Shown here: positions 1-9,230 of the stretch, one piece after another
How positions within the stretch are numbered: position 1 is the stretch's first letter
How the letters are laid out: each line of letters opens with the position of its first letter
NCBI GenBank assembly: GCA_003567615.1
Contig: PWZC01000297.1
Location: forward strand, 1 to 41,307
Source of the DNA: Gemmatimonadota bacterium
GTDB taxonomy: Bacteria > Gemmatimonadota > Gemmatimonadetes > Longimicrobiales > Gaopeijiaceae
Reading direction: 5' to 3'
Length of the DNA stretch: 41,307 nt
Notes under the pieces: model-generated
Told to the model about the DNA's origin: nothing
Seen by the model: the letters and a program-made list of their open reading frames with translations, nothing else
Databases searched by the model: none
Program-made: the position numbers and the translations under genes

Positions 1-797
1 ACGATGGGAGTCGAGATCGAACCTGGAGTCTGATCGAAGGGCTGGCCAGGACTCACGAGGCGGTTCACGGGATCAAGCTGTCCCGGAACCAGGGCCACCA
101 GAAGGCGCTCCTGGCCGGGCTCGAGACCGCCCCCGGGGACGCCCTGATCAGCATCGATGCCGACCTGCAGGACGACGTGTCGGTCATGGAAGGCATGGTG
201 GACCACTACTTGGAGGGATCCGAAGTGGTCTACGGCGTCAGGGAGCGCCGGGACTCGGATACGCCCTTCAAGCGGTGGAGCGCTCAGACCTACTACCGCC
301 TCCTTCACTTCCTCGGCGTTCGCATCGTATACAACCACGCGGATTACCGCCTGCTGAGCCGGCGCGCACTGGAGTGCCTGCGTGAGTTCCGCGAGGTGAA
401 CCTCTTCATTCGGGGGATCATCCCTCTTCTGGGCTTCCCTTCCACCACCGTCACCTACACACGGACCAGCCGCTTCGCCGGTGAATCGAAGTACCCGGTC
501 AGGAAGATGCTCGCCCTCGCCATCGACGGTGTCACCTCTTTCTCGGCGGTGCCGCTCCGTCTGATCACGCTCACCGGGCTCGTGGTCTTTCTCGGCAGCA
601 TGGGCATCGCGGGGTGGGCGTTCTGGGTCAGGATCATCGGGGACACGGCCGTGCCGGGGTGGGCCTCCACCGTCATCCCGTTCTACTTCCTCGGTGGGGT
701 CCAGTTGTTCTGCATTGGTGTCATCGGAGAATACCTGGCCAAGATTTTCGAAGAAGTGAAGGGACGCCCCCGCTATTTCATCGAGACCACCGTCTAG
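1..797 (+). CDS. GT2 glycosyltransferase, GtrB/DPM1-like, 5' partial
   Basis: The reading frame is open from base 3 and ends with TAG at 795-797, so the N-terminus lies outside the window. The visible part begins inside the GT-A fold at DGSRDRT, followed by LSRNQGHQKA and the acidic motif SIDADLQDD, which is the metal and nucleotide-sugar binding site of polyprenyl-phosphate glycosyltransferases. Two hydrophobic segments near the C-terminus (around LITLTGLVVFLG and FYFLGGVQLFCIGVIGEYL) match the two membrane helices of the GtrB/ArnC-like subfamily. These enzymes usually move a sugar from a nucleotide donor to undecaprenyl phosphate at the inner membrane face. The sugar cannot be read from sequence. 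It is followed by a deacetylase on the same strand after 11 bases, which suggests an operon of cell-surface glycan genes. Confidence 0.93.
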   Translation, partial: DGSRDRTWSLIEGLARTHEAVHGIKLSRNQGHQKALLAGLETAPGDALISIDADLQDDVSVMEGMVDHYLEGSEVVYGVRERRDSDTPFKRWSAQTYYRLLHFLGVRIVYNHADYRLLSRRALECLREFREVNLFIRGIIPLLGFPSTTVTYTRTSRFAGESKYPVRKMLALAIDGVTSFSAVPLRLITLTGLVVFLGSMGIAGWAFWVRIIGDTAVPGWASTVIPFYFLGGVQLFCIGVIGEYLAKIFEEVKGRPRYFIETTV

Positions 798-808
798 CTT
801 GGCCCGCC

Positions 809-1732
809 ATGAGTCCGCCGATGAGTCCCTCGATGAAGAAGGTCCTCCGCGTCACGGTGGCGACTACGCTCCTGCTGGCCGGGGTGGTCGTGGCGGTTGC
901 CCTGGGCACCCTGGGCCTCGAATGGCGGAAGAACGCTGCGCCCGAGTGCCGTGTGGCGGCCTTCATGTACCATTCCGTGATCCCCGACTCTCTGCCGGGC
1001 CAGCGATTCGACATCCGACATTCGGACTTCAAGCGTCACCTGGGGGAACTGGATGAAGCCGGCGTGCGCGTCGTCGACCCGCTTATCTCAGAGTCGGCAA
1101 CGGGCTCGATGGCGGACGCAATTGAGGCGTGGTGCTCGCAGCATGACCGAGTGGCCATGATCACCTTCGACGCGGAGACCCCCTCCCACCACGCGACGCT
1201 CAGCGTCCCGGAGTTGAGGGCCCGGGACATGACCGCCGCCTATTTCGTGGTTACGGACTTCCTGGATGCGTCAAACTGGGTGAGCCGCAGCGACATCGAA
1301 GTCATGCTGGAGGCGGGGATGCGCGTGGGCTCCCACTCCCACCGGCATCCGCTGATGACTCGTATCCCCCCAAGCGAGGTTCGGGAGGATCTTTCGGCCT
1401 CCGTTGCCGTGCTCGGAGAACTCGCGGCCACCGGACCGCCCATGCTGGCCCTCCCAGGAGGACGGTACGACCCGGAGGTCCTCCGCATCGCGGGAGACAT
1501 CGGGTTCAGCCAGATTTTCACCTCCGACCCCTGCTACGTGAAGCCCACGACTCCCTCAAATCGGATCTGTCGAATCGAGGTACGCGGGGACCGGGGTCCG
1601 AGCCCACTGGAGTTCCTGGATTCGCCCTTCCTCGTGAGTCGCCAGGGCTGGTCGTGGGGATGGAAACGTCGCATAGAGGGGCTGACTGGGGTCTGGATAT
1701 GGGACCTCATCAGTCGCATGAGATATGGCTAA
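809..1732 (+). CDS. NodB-like polysaccharide deacetylase family protein with altered DD motif, membrane anchored
   Basis: The protein has about 307 residues. An N-terminal hydrophobic segment (VTVATTLLLAGVVVAVALG) probably anchors it in the inner membrane with the domain in the periplasm. The NodB homology shows in CRVAAFMYHSV, ITFDAE, FVVTDFLD, GSHSHRHP and LALPGGRYD. In active family members motif 1 is TFDDG, where the second Asp binds the metal. Here it is TFDAE, while the His pair in SHSHRHP is kept, so catalysis may be changed or lost. Three in-frame ATG codons at 809, 821 and 833 are possible starts; none has a strong ribosome site, and all give the same membrane segment. It sits 11 bases after a GT2 gene and 32 bases before another, so it probably belongs to the same polysaccharide operon. 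Confidence 0.88.
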   Translation: MSPPMSPSMKKVLRVTVATTLLLAGVVVAVALGTLGLEWRKNAAPECRVAAFMYHSVIPDSLPGQRFDIRHSDFKRHLGELDEAGVRVVDPLISESATGSMADAIEAWCSQHDRVAMITFDAETPSHHATLSVPELRARDMTAAYFVVTDFLDASNWVSRSDIEVMLEAGMRVGSHSHRHPLMTRIPPSEVREDLSASVAVLGELAATGPPMLALPGGRYDPEVLRIAGDIGFSQIFTSDPCYVKPTTPSNRICRIEVRGDRGPSPLEFLDSPFLVSRQGWSWGWKRRIEGLTGVWIWDLISRMRYG

Positions 1733-1764
1733 CACCGACCTGAACCCTCGAGACAATTTTTTCA

Positions 1765-2544
1765 ATGACGAGAGAATCCCATTCGCAACCTGACTGGTCG
1801 ATTGTCATACCAGCATACAATGAAGAAGACCGGCTACCCCCCTACCTTGCTGCCATTCAGGATTTCTTCGCCACGACGCCTTGGTCGGTGGAAGTCATAG
1901 TAGCCGATGACGGGTCTGTTGATAGAACGGCAAGCCTGGTTGAGCAGCTTGCTGACAGATGGCCAGCACTCAAGATCCACTCACTCCCCCACAATCAGGG
2001 AAAGGGCGCCGCGGTGCGACAAGGCATCCTGCGAGCGAGGGGCAAGCGGATCCTCTTCGCCGATGCCGATGGCGCGACGCCTATCTCAGAGCTCCATCGT
2101 CTCAGCAAGGCCCTTGACGAGGGAGCCGACATTGCGATCGGCTCACGGGCCGTCTCGGATTCAGAGACTCACGTGGAGACCAGCTGGCGGCGCCGGGTGA
2201 TTGGGCGGACGTTTCACGCAATGGTGTCAATTGTTGGGGTGCGCAAGATCCGGGATACACAGTGCGGATTCAAGGCATTCCGAGCCGAGGTCGCTCTTCC
2301 CCTTTTTGACACGCTAACAATCGATGGTTTTGGGTTCGACGTGGAAGTCATTCTTCTTGCGCAGCGCGCCGACCTGAGGATCGCTGAAGTGCCAGTGAAT
2401 TGGACTCATGTGGATGGCTCACGCATCAGTATTTTTCGAGACTCCCCCAGAATGGCAATGGACGTCGTTTCCGTTCGGGTCAAAATGCTTGGGGGAAGGT
2501 ACAAGGCTTGGCCTCCTCACGAATTGAAGCGCGGCCCCATTTAG
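1765..2544 (+). CDS. GT2 glycosyltransferase, dolichyl/polyprenyl-phosphate glucosyltransferase-like (ALG5 type)
   Basis: A complete 259-residue protein. The GT-A fold is clear: WSIVIPAYNEEDRLPPYL at the start, VIVADDGSVDRT for nucleotide binding, FADADGATP as the acidic metal motif, and the FGFDVEVILLAQ and HVDGSRISIFRDS segments typical of the ALG5/DPG-synthase subgroup. That subgroup makes polyprenyl-phosphate-glucose from UDP-glucose and polyprenyl phosphate. No clear membrane segments are present, unlike the first GT2 gene, so it probably acts from the cytosolic face. Its GC content is visibly lower than that of the later window genes, as is common for polysaccharide loci gained by transfer. 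The ATG at 1765 follows the poor leader GAGACAATTTTTTCA, so translation may depend on the upstream genes. Confidence 0.93.
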   Translation: MTRESHSQPDWSIVIPAYNEEDRLPPYLAAIQDFFATTPWSVEVIVADDGSVDRTASLVEQLADRWPALKIHSLPHNQGKGAAVRQGILRARGKRILFADADGATPISELHRLSKALDEGADIAIGSRAVSDSETHVETSWRRRVIGRTFHAMVSIVGVRKIRDTQCGFKAFRAEVALPLFDTLTIDGFGFDVEVILLAQRADLRIAEVPVNWTHVDGSRISIFRDSPRMAMDVVSVRVKMLGGRYKAWPPHELKRGPI

Positions 2545-3054
2545 AGCCACGGCCCCAACCATATTCCACTCGTGAGATATCTTGGATCCGGCCAGCTCTT
2601 TCCGGCACCTTGTCCGGGTTAGGGCCCCAAATGCGCCTTGCCCCCAACACGCGGCACGTCACCGAGACCGGTGAGCCGCGTTGTAGCGTTACTTCCCCAG
2701 GATATCAGTCCGCCGCGCTTTCCAGCATATCCCGCTCAATTTCAAGTGGCTTGATCGCGCCTGAGTCGCCCCAACTTGGATCGTGTCGGCGGGTATCTCG
2801 AGCTCTTTGGCAAAGTCCTCGGGACCCTGTTCTGCCCCGGCCACTCCCATCGCCGTCGAGACTCCCAAGCGATCGACCCTGGAACCTCCTGAGCTCGGTG
2901 CGCGGCAGGTACTGAGGAAGATCGGCAGCGCGCTCGGATCCGGCAGATTTCCTGTGTCGATGGCGGTTGGTTCATGCGGGCAGGCGTCCGGGGAAATCAA
3001 GCGCCAATTTTGCCCAAAGGCAGTGGTCAAGTCCCGCACGGGCCGGGCCAACGC
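2545..3054. other. Stretch without a recognisable gene, possible eroded transposase remains
   Basis: No open frame here gives a protein I recognise. The minus-strand frame around 2690-3050 contains AFGQNW and LPIFLST, faintly like the segment of IS256 transposases that follows the third catalytic region, so this may be the decayed C-terminal part of the pseudogene at 3055-3642. The similarity is too weak to call. No tRNA, terminator or repeat was seen. Confidence 0.4.
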
Positions 3055-3642
3055 TCACGCCCTTTCCTGATGGCGAGGTAGAGGCGGTCTCGCACCGCCT
3101 CGGGACCCAAGGGACAAGCCCCGCCGGTCCGTCCAGGACGCATACTTCAGCCAGCCACGTACCATTCGGATTTTCGGGAGACAGACATCTGACGTTGGCA
3201 AGACGATTTCGACAGCCTCCCGGAAGCCGACCAGCCCGTCGATGGAGACGACATTCGCCTCCCAGGCCCCGCAGTTCTTGTGTTCCGTGAGCACACCAGG
3301 CCAGCAACGTTGCCCCCTCTGCTTAGCTGGCCCAGAGATCCAGCAACTCCTTGTCGCCGGAAAGGGTTCTGTGGAAGGCCCCGGAAGATGGTCTGCATCT
3401 GGGCTTGGTTCCCGGGTCCGCATCTTCCTGTGAATGGCGCCCAGGAAGACGATCGCCCAAACCTCGTCGAGCGGCCCAGCCTGCCGCGCCTTCGAATTCT
3501 CAAGGACCAAATCAGTGGCCGGGATGCATAGCAACGGGCAAGTCTGCACTTGGTGAGGCTCCTTCAGGTGGTCCTGCATCCCCCCTTCGTCATGCCGCGT
3601 GCCAAGATGGTGAGCTGAGATGGTGTTCATTTGCTCGGCCAA
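3055..3642 (-). pseudogene. Decayed IS256/Mutator-family transposase fragment
   Basis: The minus-strand frame of 195 residues keeps a recognisable IS256-family core but not an intact enzyme. RPLDxVYPIVFLDA in intact relatives corresponds here to GPLDEVWAIVFLGAIHRKMR, so the first catalytic Asp is already replaced by Gly. VLTEHKNCG, VVSIDGLVGFREAVEIV and MVRGWLKYASWTDRR match the expected VLTELKNRG, DGLKGF.EAI and MVRNSLKYVSWKDR blocks. The N-terminal third seems reduced (DHLKEPHQVQT resembles the HLEELYGVEVS segment) and the frame breaks after SWTDRR, where the rest of the protein should follow. It lies next to the end of the CapK-like gene. It is a dead insertion, not a functional gene. Family assignment is from remembered consensus; frame damage is seen directly. 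Confidence 0.75.
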
Positions 3643-3696
3643 GCGCGGGAACCGCCGATGCGCATCGAACCGGCGGCGTATGCCGTAGGGGCGACA

Positions 3697-5094
3697 CTAT
3701 CGCGGGGCCGACTCAGTGAGCAGACTAATGACGGGCCGGAACTTGCCACCTCTCGTCCGTGTCAGCTCGTCAACCAGTTCAACGCTGACTGAGACATGCT
3801 CGCCAACACGCTCCCGCAAGGCGGCTACCACAGGCCAAAGGTCCGATTCCTTACAACCTCCATGAAGAATGGCTCGCAGCCGAACCCGGCCCTCAGAATC
3901 CTGGATGATCTGACAATCCGCGATTCCCTCGGCGACCCGAAAGACCGGTCCAAGTCGTCCCACCCGCCGCCCGTCTGGTGTAAGGATAACATCGTCACGG
4001 CGACCCACGATGGAGTGAAAGAGGTAGACCTGCGCCTCCCCGTTGTCAGGTTCGGCCGGCTCTATCAGGTCGCCGATCCTATAGCGAATCAATGGCATCG
4101 CCAAGTTTAGGAAGCCGGTAGAAAGAAAGCTACTCACCGCGCTTCCGGAAGTATCCTCACGATCGTTTTCCAATTCCAAAAGCCCGAATGCAGGGTGAGC
4201 ATGCAGCAGTCCATCTTGGTGCTCGGCAATAAAAGCGCTCAACTCAACCGCCCCGTACTGATCGCGCACAGGACAGCTGAACGCCCGTTCGATCATCTTT
4301 CTTTGATTGGGTAGCAGGGTCTCAGACGACGTCATCACGAATCGTGGCTTTATGCGCCCCTGCTGGCCAGAACCAACGATCGCCGCGGCGACCTCATAGA
4401 TCGCTGACGGATAGGCGTCTATGTATACCGGATTGATTTCTTCTAGTTTGTCGATATAATATGGCAAATACTTGGGTGCCAGATGATAAGCTGAAAATAG
4501 TGTGTCATTCATCGCCGGATTGGGGCGCCAGAATGGAGGCCTATCGCGCTTCCCAGGCACGAGGGAACGTCCGGCGAATGTCGCACTACGAGAGAACGGT
4601 CCCGCACCGTGGCGGATGAGAAAGTCGGCCAGAAAGGCGTAGTTCCGCTGCAGCGCCTCGCGACTTACGCGGACTCGTAATGGCCGGCCACTGGTCCCAC
4701 TAGTGGAGTGGACGCGTACGTCGCGATCCGTAAATCCCTCGGAGTAGAACGCATATGGGTTCTCCCGCACCGCATCGCGGTCAAGCGGGGGAAAGAAATT
4801 TGAGAGTGTGGCGAGGCTCACATCGGCAGTCCGAAAGCCCCTTTCTCGCGCCAGTTGTCGGTAATAGGGCACATGCTTTAGAGCATGGTCTATCAAGTGA
4901 TGAAGGCGAGATTCCCGAAGTGCCCGAAGCTCATTCGGGCCCCCGGAGCCATCTTCCTGTAACTCCGCGAGCTCCTGCCGGTAAGCTTCCCCGAACCGCT
5001 GGCGACGCAGGTGATAGCCGTAAAGAGCCGTTGCCATGCACTGCATGGCCGTCGGCGCTTTCCGGTACAGTGCGTGGAGCATCCGCACGCTCAT
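3697..5094 (-). CDS. CapK/PaaK-like adenylate-forming enzyme of polysaccharide loci
   Basis: A 465-residue protein of the phenylacetate-CoA ligase-like (CapK, coenzyme F390 synthetase) group. Visible family marks are STSGTSGRPLRVRVS, which is the Ser/Gly-rich nucleotide loop, then DQYGAVELSAFIAEH, and NLAMPLIRYRIGDLIEP near the C-terminal hinge. In capsule and exopolysaccharide clusters these proteins occur with glycosyltransferases; their substrate is generally unknown, and acyl activation for polymer modification is a reasonable inference. The longer open frame reaching 5391 runs antisense through the upstream gene's coding region, so I use the ATG at 5094. That ATG overlaps the stop of the GT4 gene in an ATGA arrangement, showing translational coupling. 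Several stretches are lower in GC than the rest of the window. Confidence 0.9.
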   Translation of the reverse strand: MSVRMLHALYRKAPTAMQCMATALYGYHLRRQRFGEAYRQELAELQEDGSGGPNELRALRESRLHHLIDHALKHVPYYRQLARERGFRTADVSLATLSNFFPPLDRDAVRENPYAFYSEGFTDRDVRVHSTSGTSGRPLRVRVSREALQRNYAFLADFLIRHGAGPFSRSATFAGRSLVPGKRDRPPFWRPNPAMNDTLFSAYHLAPKYLPYYIDKLEEINPVYIDAYPSAIYEVAAAIVGSGQQGRIKPRFVMTSSETLLPNQRKMIERAFSCPVRDQYGAVELSAFIAEHQDGLLHAHPAFGLLELENDREDTSGSAVSSFLSTGFLNLAMPLIRYRIGDLIEPAEPDNGEAQVYLFHSIVGRRDDVILTPDGRRVGRLGPVFRVAEGIADCQIIQDSEGRVRLRAILHGGCKESDLWPVVAALRERVGEHVSVSVELVDELTRTRGGKFRPVISLLTESAPR

Positions 5095-6353
5095 CGGCTC
5101 GCTGCCAGCTGTGAATACAAATCTGCCAACTTGGCACCGATCTCCCGGAACGAAAATACACGCTCGGCCCGGGCCCGCGCCGCGGCGCCGAGCCGACGTC
5201 GCAACTCGGAATCCTCGAAAAGCCGAATAATGGAGTCTCGGAACTCGATTGGTGTTTCGGCGATAATTACATCCACGCCATCCGTTAGCCCAAGGCCTTC
5301 GCAAGCAACCGGATGCGCTACGATGGGCTTTGAAAGCGCCATTGCATCTATCATCTTGAGCTTTGTCCCCCCCCCATCGTAGATTGGGCATACATATACC
5401 TGACTTCGGTAGACAAGCGGTCGCATGTCGTCTACAAATCCTGGTATTTCAATTCCTGCATATGGCGCGGCGAGCCGCCTTAACGATACGGACGGATTAC
5501 GGCCAATGATCTGGAGCCTAGCCTCAGGTCGTCTTTCGACAAGCAATGGCCAGACATCCGAAACCAGAAACTGCATTGCACTAGCGTTCGGGTACCAAGA
5601 CAGGCCACCCACGAAAATCAACGAGTCGGGCGTTTCAGGGGTATCCGCTGGAGAAGCAGTGAAGTAGTCGAGGTCCACACCGTTCGGAACCACCTCGGTG
5701 TGTACGCCCGGCACGACAGCCTTCAGTCGCTCTGCATCCAGTTCGGCACACACGAGATGGCGCCAGAAACGTCCCGCGAAGCTGCGCTCCACAGCCTGTA
5801 AACGTCGACCCTCCTGCCAGAAATAGACTCGCCTCAGCATGTTCGGCTCCTGACTCGCCCGGCGCAGCAACATCTCAGATTCGACATTATGGTGGTTGAG
5901 GCAGGCAGGCAGGTCATCAGCGACTTCAGCTATGTAGGGCGCAAGGCTAATGGTGTCCACGTGCACGAGTTCAGGATCGGATTGGGAGACCGCCTCCCTC
6001 ACAGCTTCCCGGTAGGCCATAGACTTACCCCAGCGAACAGTGAAGGGCTCACCAGGAAGCAGGGATCGAGCCGCAAGGCCGACCTGACCGATGGGATAAT
6101 CTTCCTGCGGCAAGTCGATGACCCTGCGCACGACTGCGAACTGCTCGAGAGCGCCCAATGCTGCGTCGACACTTTCTGCATCTGGCTGTTGTGACCGCTG
6201 CCTAAATGCGATGACCTCCAGTTCATGTCGCTCCCCGATAGCCTTCATCAAGTGATAGGACCTCTGACGTAGCCCTCCCTTTGGTGGCCAAGGCAAGAGA
6301 TGCGAGAGCCAGAGCACCCTGCGCCGTGAGTGATTTGGAGTGTCAGGCTGCAC
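5091..6353 (-). CDS. GT4 glycosyltransferase, Stp1-like (exosortase-associated sugar transferase type)
   Basis: A 420-residue GT-B glycosyltransferase. The N-terminal half begins RRRVLWLSHLLPWPPKGGLRQR and contains ACLNHHNVESEML, an HNVES-type motif typical of the TIGR03087 (PEP-CTERM/exosortase-associated Stp1) group. The C-terminal half has LIFVGGLSWYPNASAM, PGFVDDMRPL, YDGGGTKLKMIDAMALSKPIV, which forms the donor-binding site of GT4. The start is a GTG at 6353, preceded by a perfect AGGAGG at 6360-6365 with six bases between. It is the first gene of an operon with the CapK-like gene (four-base overlap). It likely adds a sugar during assembly of a repeat unit in the cytoplasm. The nucleotide sugar cannot be told from sequence. 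Confidence 0.92.
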   Translation of the reverse strand: MQPDTPNHSRRRVLWLSHLLPWPPKGGLRQRSYHLMKAIGERHELEVIAFRQRSQQPDAESVDAALGALEQFAVVRRVIDLPQEDYPIGQVGLAARSLLPGEPFTVRWGKSMAYREAVREAVSQSDPELVHVDTISLAPYIAEVADDLPACLNHHNVESEMLLRRASQEPNMLRRVYFWQEGRRLQAVERSFAGRFWRHLVCAELDAERLKAVVPGVHTEVVPNGVDLDYFTASPADTPETPDSLIFVGGLSWYPNASAMQFLVSDVWPLLVERRPEARLQIIGRNPSVSLRRLAAPYAGIEIPGFVDDMRPLVYRSQVYVCPIYDGGGTKLKMIDAMALSKPIVAHPVACEGLGLTDGVDVIIAETPIEFRDSIIRLFEDSELRRRLGAAARARAERVFSFREIGAKLADLYSQLAASR

Positions 6354-6480
6354 GGGAGTCCTCCTGATGTTTTTTTTGCATCATTGCTGTTTCAGTACAC
6401 CCACAGGGCCATGCCACATAAAAAGTACAAAAGATGTATTTAGATATGAACCCACACAACCCGCGTCAGACATTTACACA
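6354..6480 (-). promoter_or_regulatory. Leader of the GT4-CapK operon with strong ribosome binding site
   Basis: On the minus strand AGGAGG (6360-6365) sits six bases before the GTG start at 6353. Upstream is an unusually AT-rich leader, including a run of eight or more A residues around 6369-6378 and TAAATACATC / TTTTTATG around 6420-6445. This is the only AT-rich intergenic stretch nearby and is a plausible promoter region. No convincing -35/-10 pair with proper spacing could be assigned. Confidence 0.45.
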
Positions 6481-7908
6481 CGAGGGTACCGTCTTTGCCT
6501 TGAAAGAAGCCCCCGATGTCAATATTCGGACACCCCCATGTGAACGAACCGCTAGCCACGACTCAACGGGGACGAGATGGGAAGAGGACCAAATTTCTGA
6601 CAGGTCAACTCGGGATGGCGTTCGCTTGCGCCATTGACTCGCGGGCGAGATCCGTTCGCCAGAGTCATCGCCCTCGCTTCAGTTGACGGTAGCTATACCC
6701 TCACGTCCTCCCCGTCATGTTGGAGGAGACTCAGGTAATCTACTTGACAAGCGGAAAAGCCCAAACGGTCCATCGGCGCACGGGAGCCCCCTGTCGCTCC
6801 GCCCTTCACGGACTTGCTGGCGAGCCCATCGAGAACCTGACTGTGGATCCCCCAAGCCCCCTGCGCGTCGTCAATCCGATTCGGGCGTCGAGAGATTCAG
6901 TGGAGGACGGTTCGGAGTCGTCCGGGGTCCCCCCCCACATGAGGCTTTCCAATCCTCCTTCAAGTTGATCCGGGGTCGTGTCCAGGGGATTCCAGGCCCA
7001 AGAACCGGGGAAGGGGCCTTCCCTTCCATCACGTAATCCGGGATACGGCGTGTGCTGTCAGAGGAATCAAGGAACGACTTGAGGTAGCCCGACTCTCTTC
7101 GCAAGCCTCTTGAAAGCTCGTTCAGTGCTCAGGCCCCTCTCGAGTTGGCCGAAGATGTCACCGATGTGTTTGGCTGGCCGTCCGCAGAATCTAGACCTCT
7201 ACTCGGTTAGGACGATCCGGATCCGGATGACGGGCTCGTCGACGACGGGGGAGCACATATCGTTGAGGCCATGGATGGCGGTCTCCGGAACGTGACGGCC
7301 CGATCGCAGGCGGACGAAGACGGGAAGAGCGGCCTGCAGGAATACCCTGCTCCCATAGTCACAGGCGTCACCGAAGTGGGTTGTGGCGGCCCCGGGGTTG
7401 CCGGGAAGACGGGTCTTGATACGACCGCCTCGGCACTCGAGGCTGGAGAGTTCGATATATGGGATCCGCTCAGCGCCCGGAGTACGCCCTTGCTCAGTGA
7501 CGCTCCCATCGAGGCGCGCAAGGACGCCCACGTTAGTGGGGCGGCTTTGGCGGTCTCAAACACCTCGGATGTGGCTCAATCTCACCTGACAACCGGCTGG
7601 CCCAGAAGATCATCGCGGGCGGGCCGCCCGCCCCGCCAAGTGTTTGAGCGATCCGCCGAGACTCGCACCCCGGTCTATCTGCTGACACCGTTCGGCTCGG
7701 GACGGTTGGAGCCGGGGTGCTGTGGATTGCCCCCTGGACATCGGATGTCCGGAGGCAAGGAAGGATCAAGCAGAACCACAGCCCTCTTCATCCGACGACC
7801 TCGCAGGCCCCTGACTTGCTTCAGAGTCCCCGTGCCAGCTGCAGCAGGCTCAGCCGCTGAACTGCTATCGGTTTCTTCTATGTGGGCGTCCTGCAACACC
7901 CTCTCGTT
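6481..7908. other. About 1.4 kb without a recognisable gene
   Basis: Several short open frames exist on both strands, but none resembles a family I know, and they overlap each other in different frames, as expected for non-coding or decayed DNA. The minus frame at 7199-7531 is the least random looking (ALPVFVRLRSGRHVPETA) yet could not be assigned. The stretch is directly flanked by an IS4-type element, so it may be a scar of earlier insertions. No RNA gene or CRISPR-like array was seen. Confidence 0.45.
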
Positions 7909-7910
7909 AT

Positions 7911-7926
7911 CAGTAGTGTCCGGTTA
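7911..7926. repeat. Left terminal inverted repeat of the IS4-family element
   Basis: CAGTAGTGTCCGGTTA is an exact inverted copy of 9231-9246. It contains the stop codon of the transposase read on the minus strand. Confidence 0.92.
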
Positions 7927-9105
7927 TAAGTCGAAGAGCCGCAACTGGTTGGAAATGGCGGCGTCTTTTGGGGTGTAGCGAGCAGCGGAAAACAGTTGCG
8001 GGAGAGGGGTTTTCTCGAACGGATGGACGCTGAGGATCTGTAGCATTGTGTAGAGATCTCGCTCGATTCCGAGGCGTTTCCTGGCGATAGCCACGAGCAG
8101 GTAGACCGAGATGGCGATCCAGATCTGGCTCTTGACCGCGTTCGAGGAGGTCCCGTAGAACGTCTTGATTCTGAGGTGCTGCTTGATCCACTTGAAGAAC
8201 AGCTCGACCTGCCAGCGCATGCGATACAGCTCGGCGACCGTGAGGGCGCCGAGCGTGAAGTCGTTCGTGAGGAAGTCGAGCTTCTTGCCGGTCTCCGCGT
8301 CCCGAAACGCGACGCGGCGAAGATGAGACGGGTAGTCCAGGGCCGAGGTGGTGCCCGTGAGCCGAATGGTCTGGTCGCAGACGAGGCCGGTCGAGCGATC
8401 CACCGGCCTGGAGTGGATGCGCTCCCATCGCATGCCGCGCTTGGCCCTCGTCACAAAGATGGCGTGGGCGGAGGTCAGCCGGTGCAGCCGGGCGAAGTCG
8501 ATGAAGCCCCGGTCGAACACGTAGATCGACCCAGGCTCGGTGACCAGAGCATCCAGGATCCTGACGGCGGCGAGCCTGGCCTCGGTGATCCAGGTGAAGG
8601 CGGGGATGCTTCCTCTCAGATCGAGCAGCGTATGCATTTTGACCCCGGCCTTGGTCGTCCTGAACCGAGCCCAGGGAAAAACCGAAAGAGAAAGGTCGAT
8701 GGTCGTGGCGTCGAGGGCGTAGACCGTGCGTTCCCTCTGGTCGATCTCCTCGAGGCCAAGCGGCTCGCTCACGTAGAGACGCCGCGCTTCCACGACGAGC
8801 CGCCGGGCGAAATCGGCGAAGATGCGCCAATCTCGTTTCTCGTTCGCGTCGGCCAGTGTACTGCGGGCCACGGCTCCCCGGATCCCGAGATGGTAGAGCT
8901 TGTCGGGCACGGCCCCGAGGCAGGCCTCGATGTCGCGAAGGCTGTCCCGGTCGGTGAGCTGGGCGAAGGACATCGCCAGATACTGGTCGCGGACCGAAAA
9001 GCTCCGGATCCGTCGGTTCCCATCGTAGCGCCGGATGCATCGGTCCAGAACGAACCGCGATCCGTGCGCCATGACCTGGGAGAATGCCATCCGCCCCTCG
9101 TTCAT
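7924..9105 (-). CDS. IS4-family DDE transposase
   Basis: A 393-residue intact transposase. The N-terminus (FSQVMAHGSRFVLDRCIRR) resembles the DUF4372 domain found at the start of many IS4 transposases. The DDE catalytic residues are readable: Asp132 in ALDATTIDL, Asp198 in YVFDRGFIDF, and Glu301 in the YRMRWQVELFFKWIKQHL block. That block also carries the family signature Y-(2)-R-(3)-E-(6)-K as Tyr294, Arg297, Glu301 and Lys308. The enzyme cuts and rejoins the element ends. Start is ATG at 9105, giving MNEGRMAFSQ; a longer frame in another phase (7910-9187) is a shadow. All catalytic residues are in place and there is no frameshift, unlike the IS256 remnant at 3055-3642. Confidence 0.95.
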   Translation of the reverse strand: MNEGRMAFSQVMAHGSRFVLDRCIRRYDGNRRIRSFSVRDQYLAMSFAQLTDRDSLRDIEACLGAVPDKLYHLGIRGAVARSTLADANEKRDWRIFADFARRLVVEARRLYVSEPLGLEEIDQRERTVYALDATTIDLSLSVFPWARFRTTKAGVKMHTLLDLRGSIPAFTWITEARLAAVRILDALVTEPGSIYVFDRGFIDFARLHRLTSAHAIFVTRAKRGMRWERIHSRPVDRSTGLVCDQTIRLTGTTSALDYPSHLRRVAFRDAETGKKLDFLTNDFTLGALTVAELYRMRWQVELFFKWIKQHLRIKTFYGTSSNAVKSQIWIAISVYLLVAIARKRLGIERDLYTMLQILSVHPFEKTPLPQLFSAARYTPKDAAISNQLRLFDL

Positions 9106-9230
9106 CGACCGCTCCTTTGGGTGAGTTCACCAAAGAATGCGGACGCGCTTGCCGAGGTTCAAACCGGTGCGGCCCCATCAGCCTCACAAAACGTTGCAGT
9201 GTATTAACATGCAGAGTCGGTCGCTCAGCT

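Noticed and set aside
5095..5391. N-terminal extension of the CapK-like gene
   Set aside because: It lies antisense-free but out of frame in the upstream GT4 gene; the ATGA overlap start fits better.
7199..7531. Possible small gene on the minus strand
   Set aside because: Only a weakly protein-like stretch; no family, no ribosome site, and other frames overlap it.
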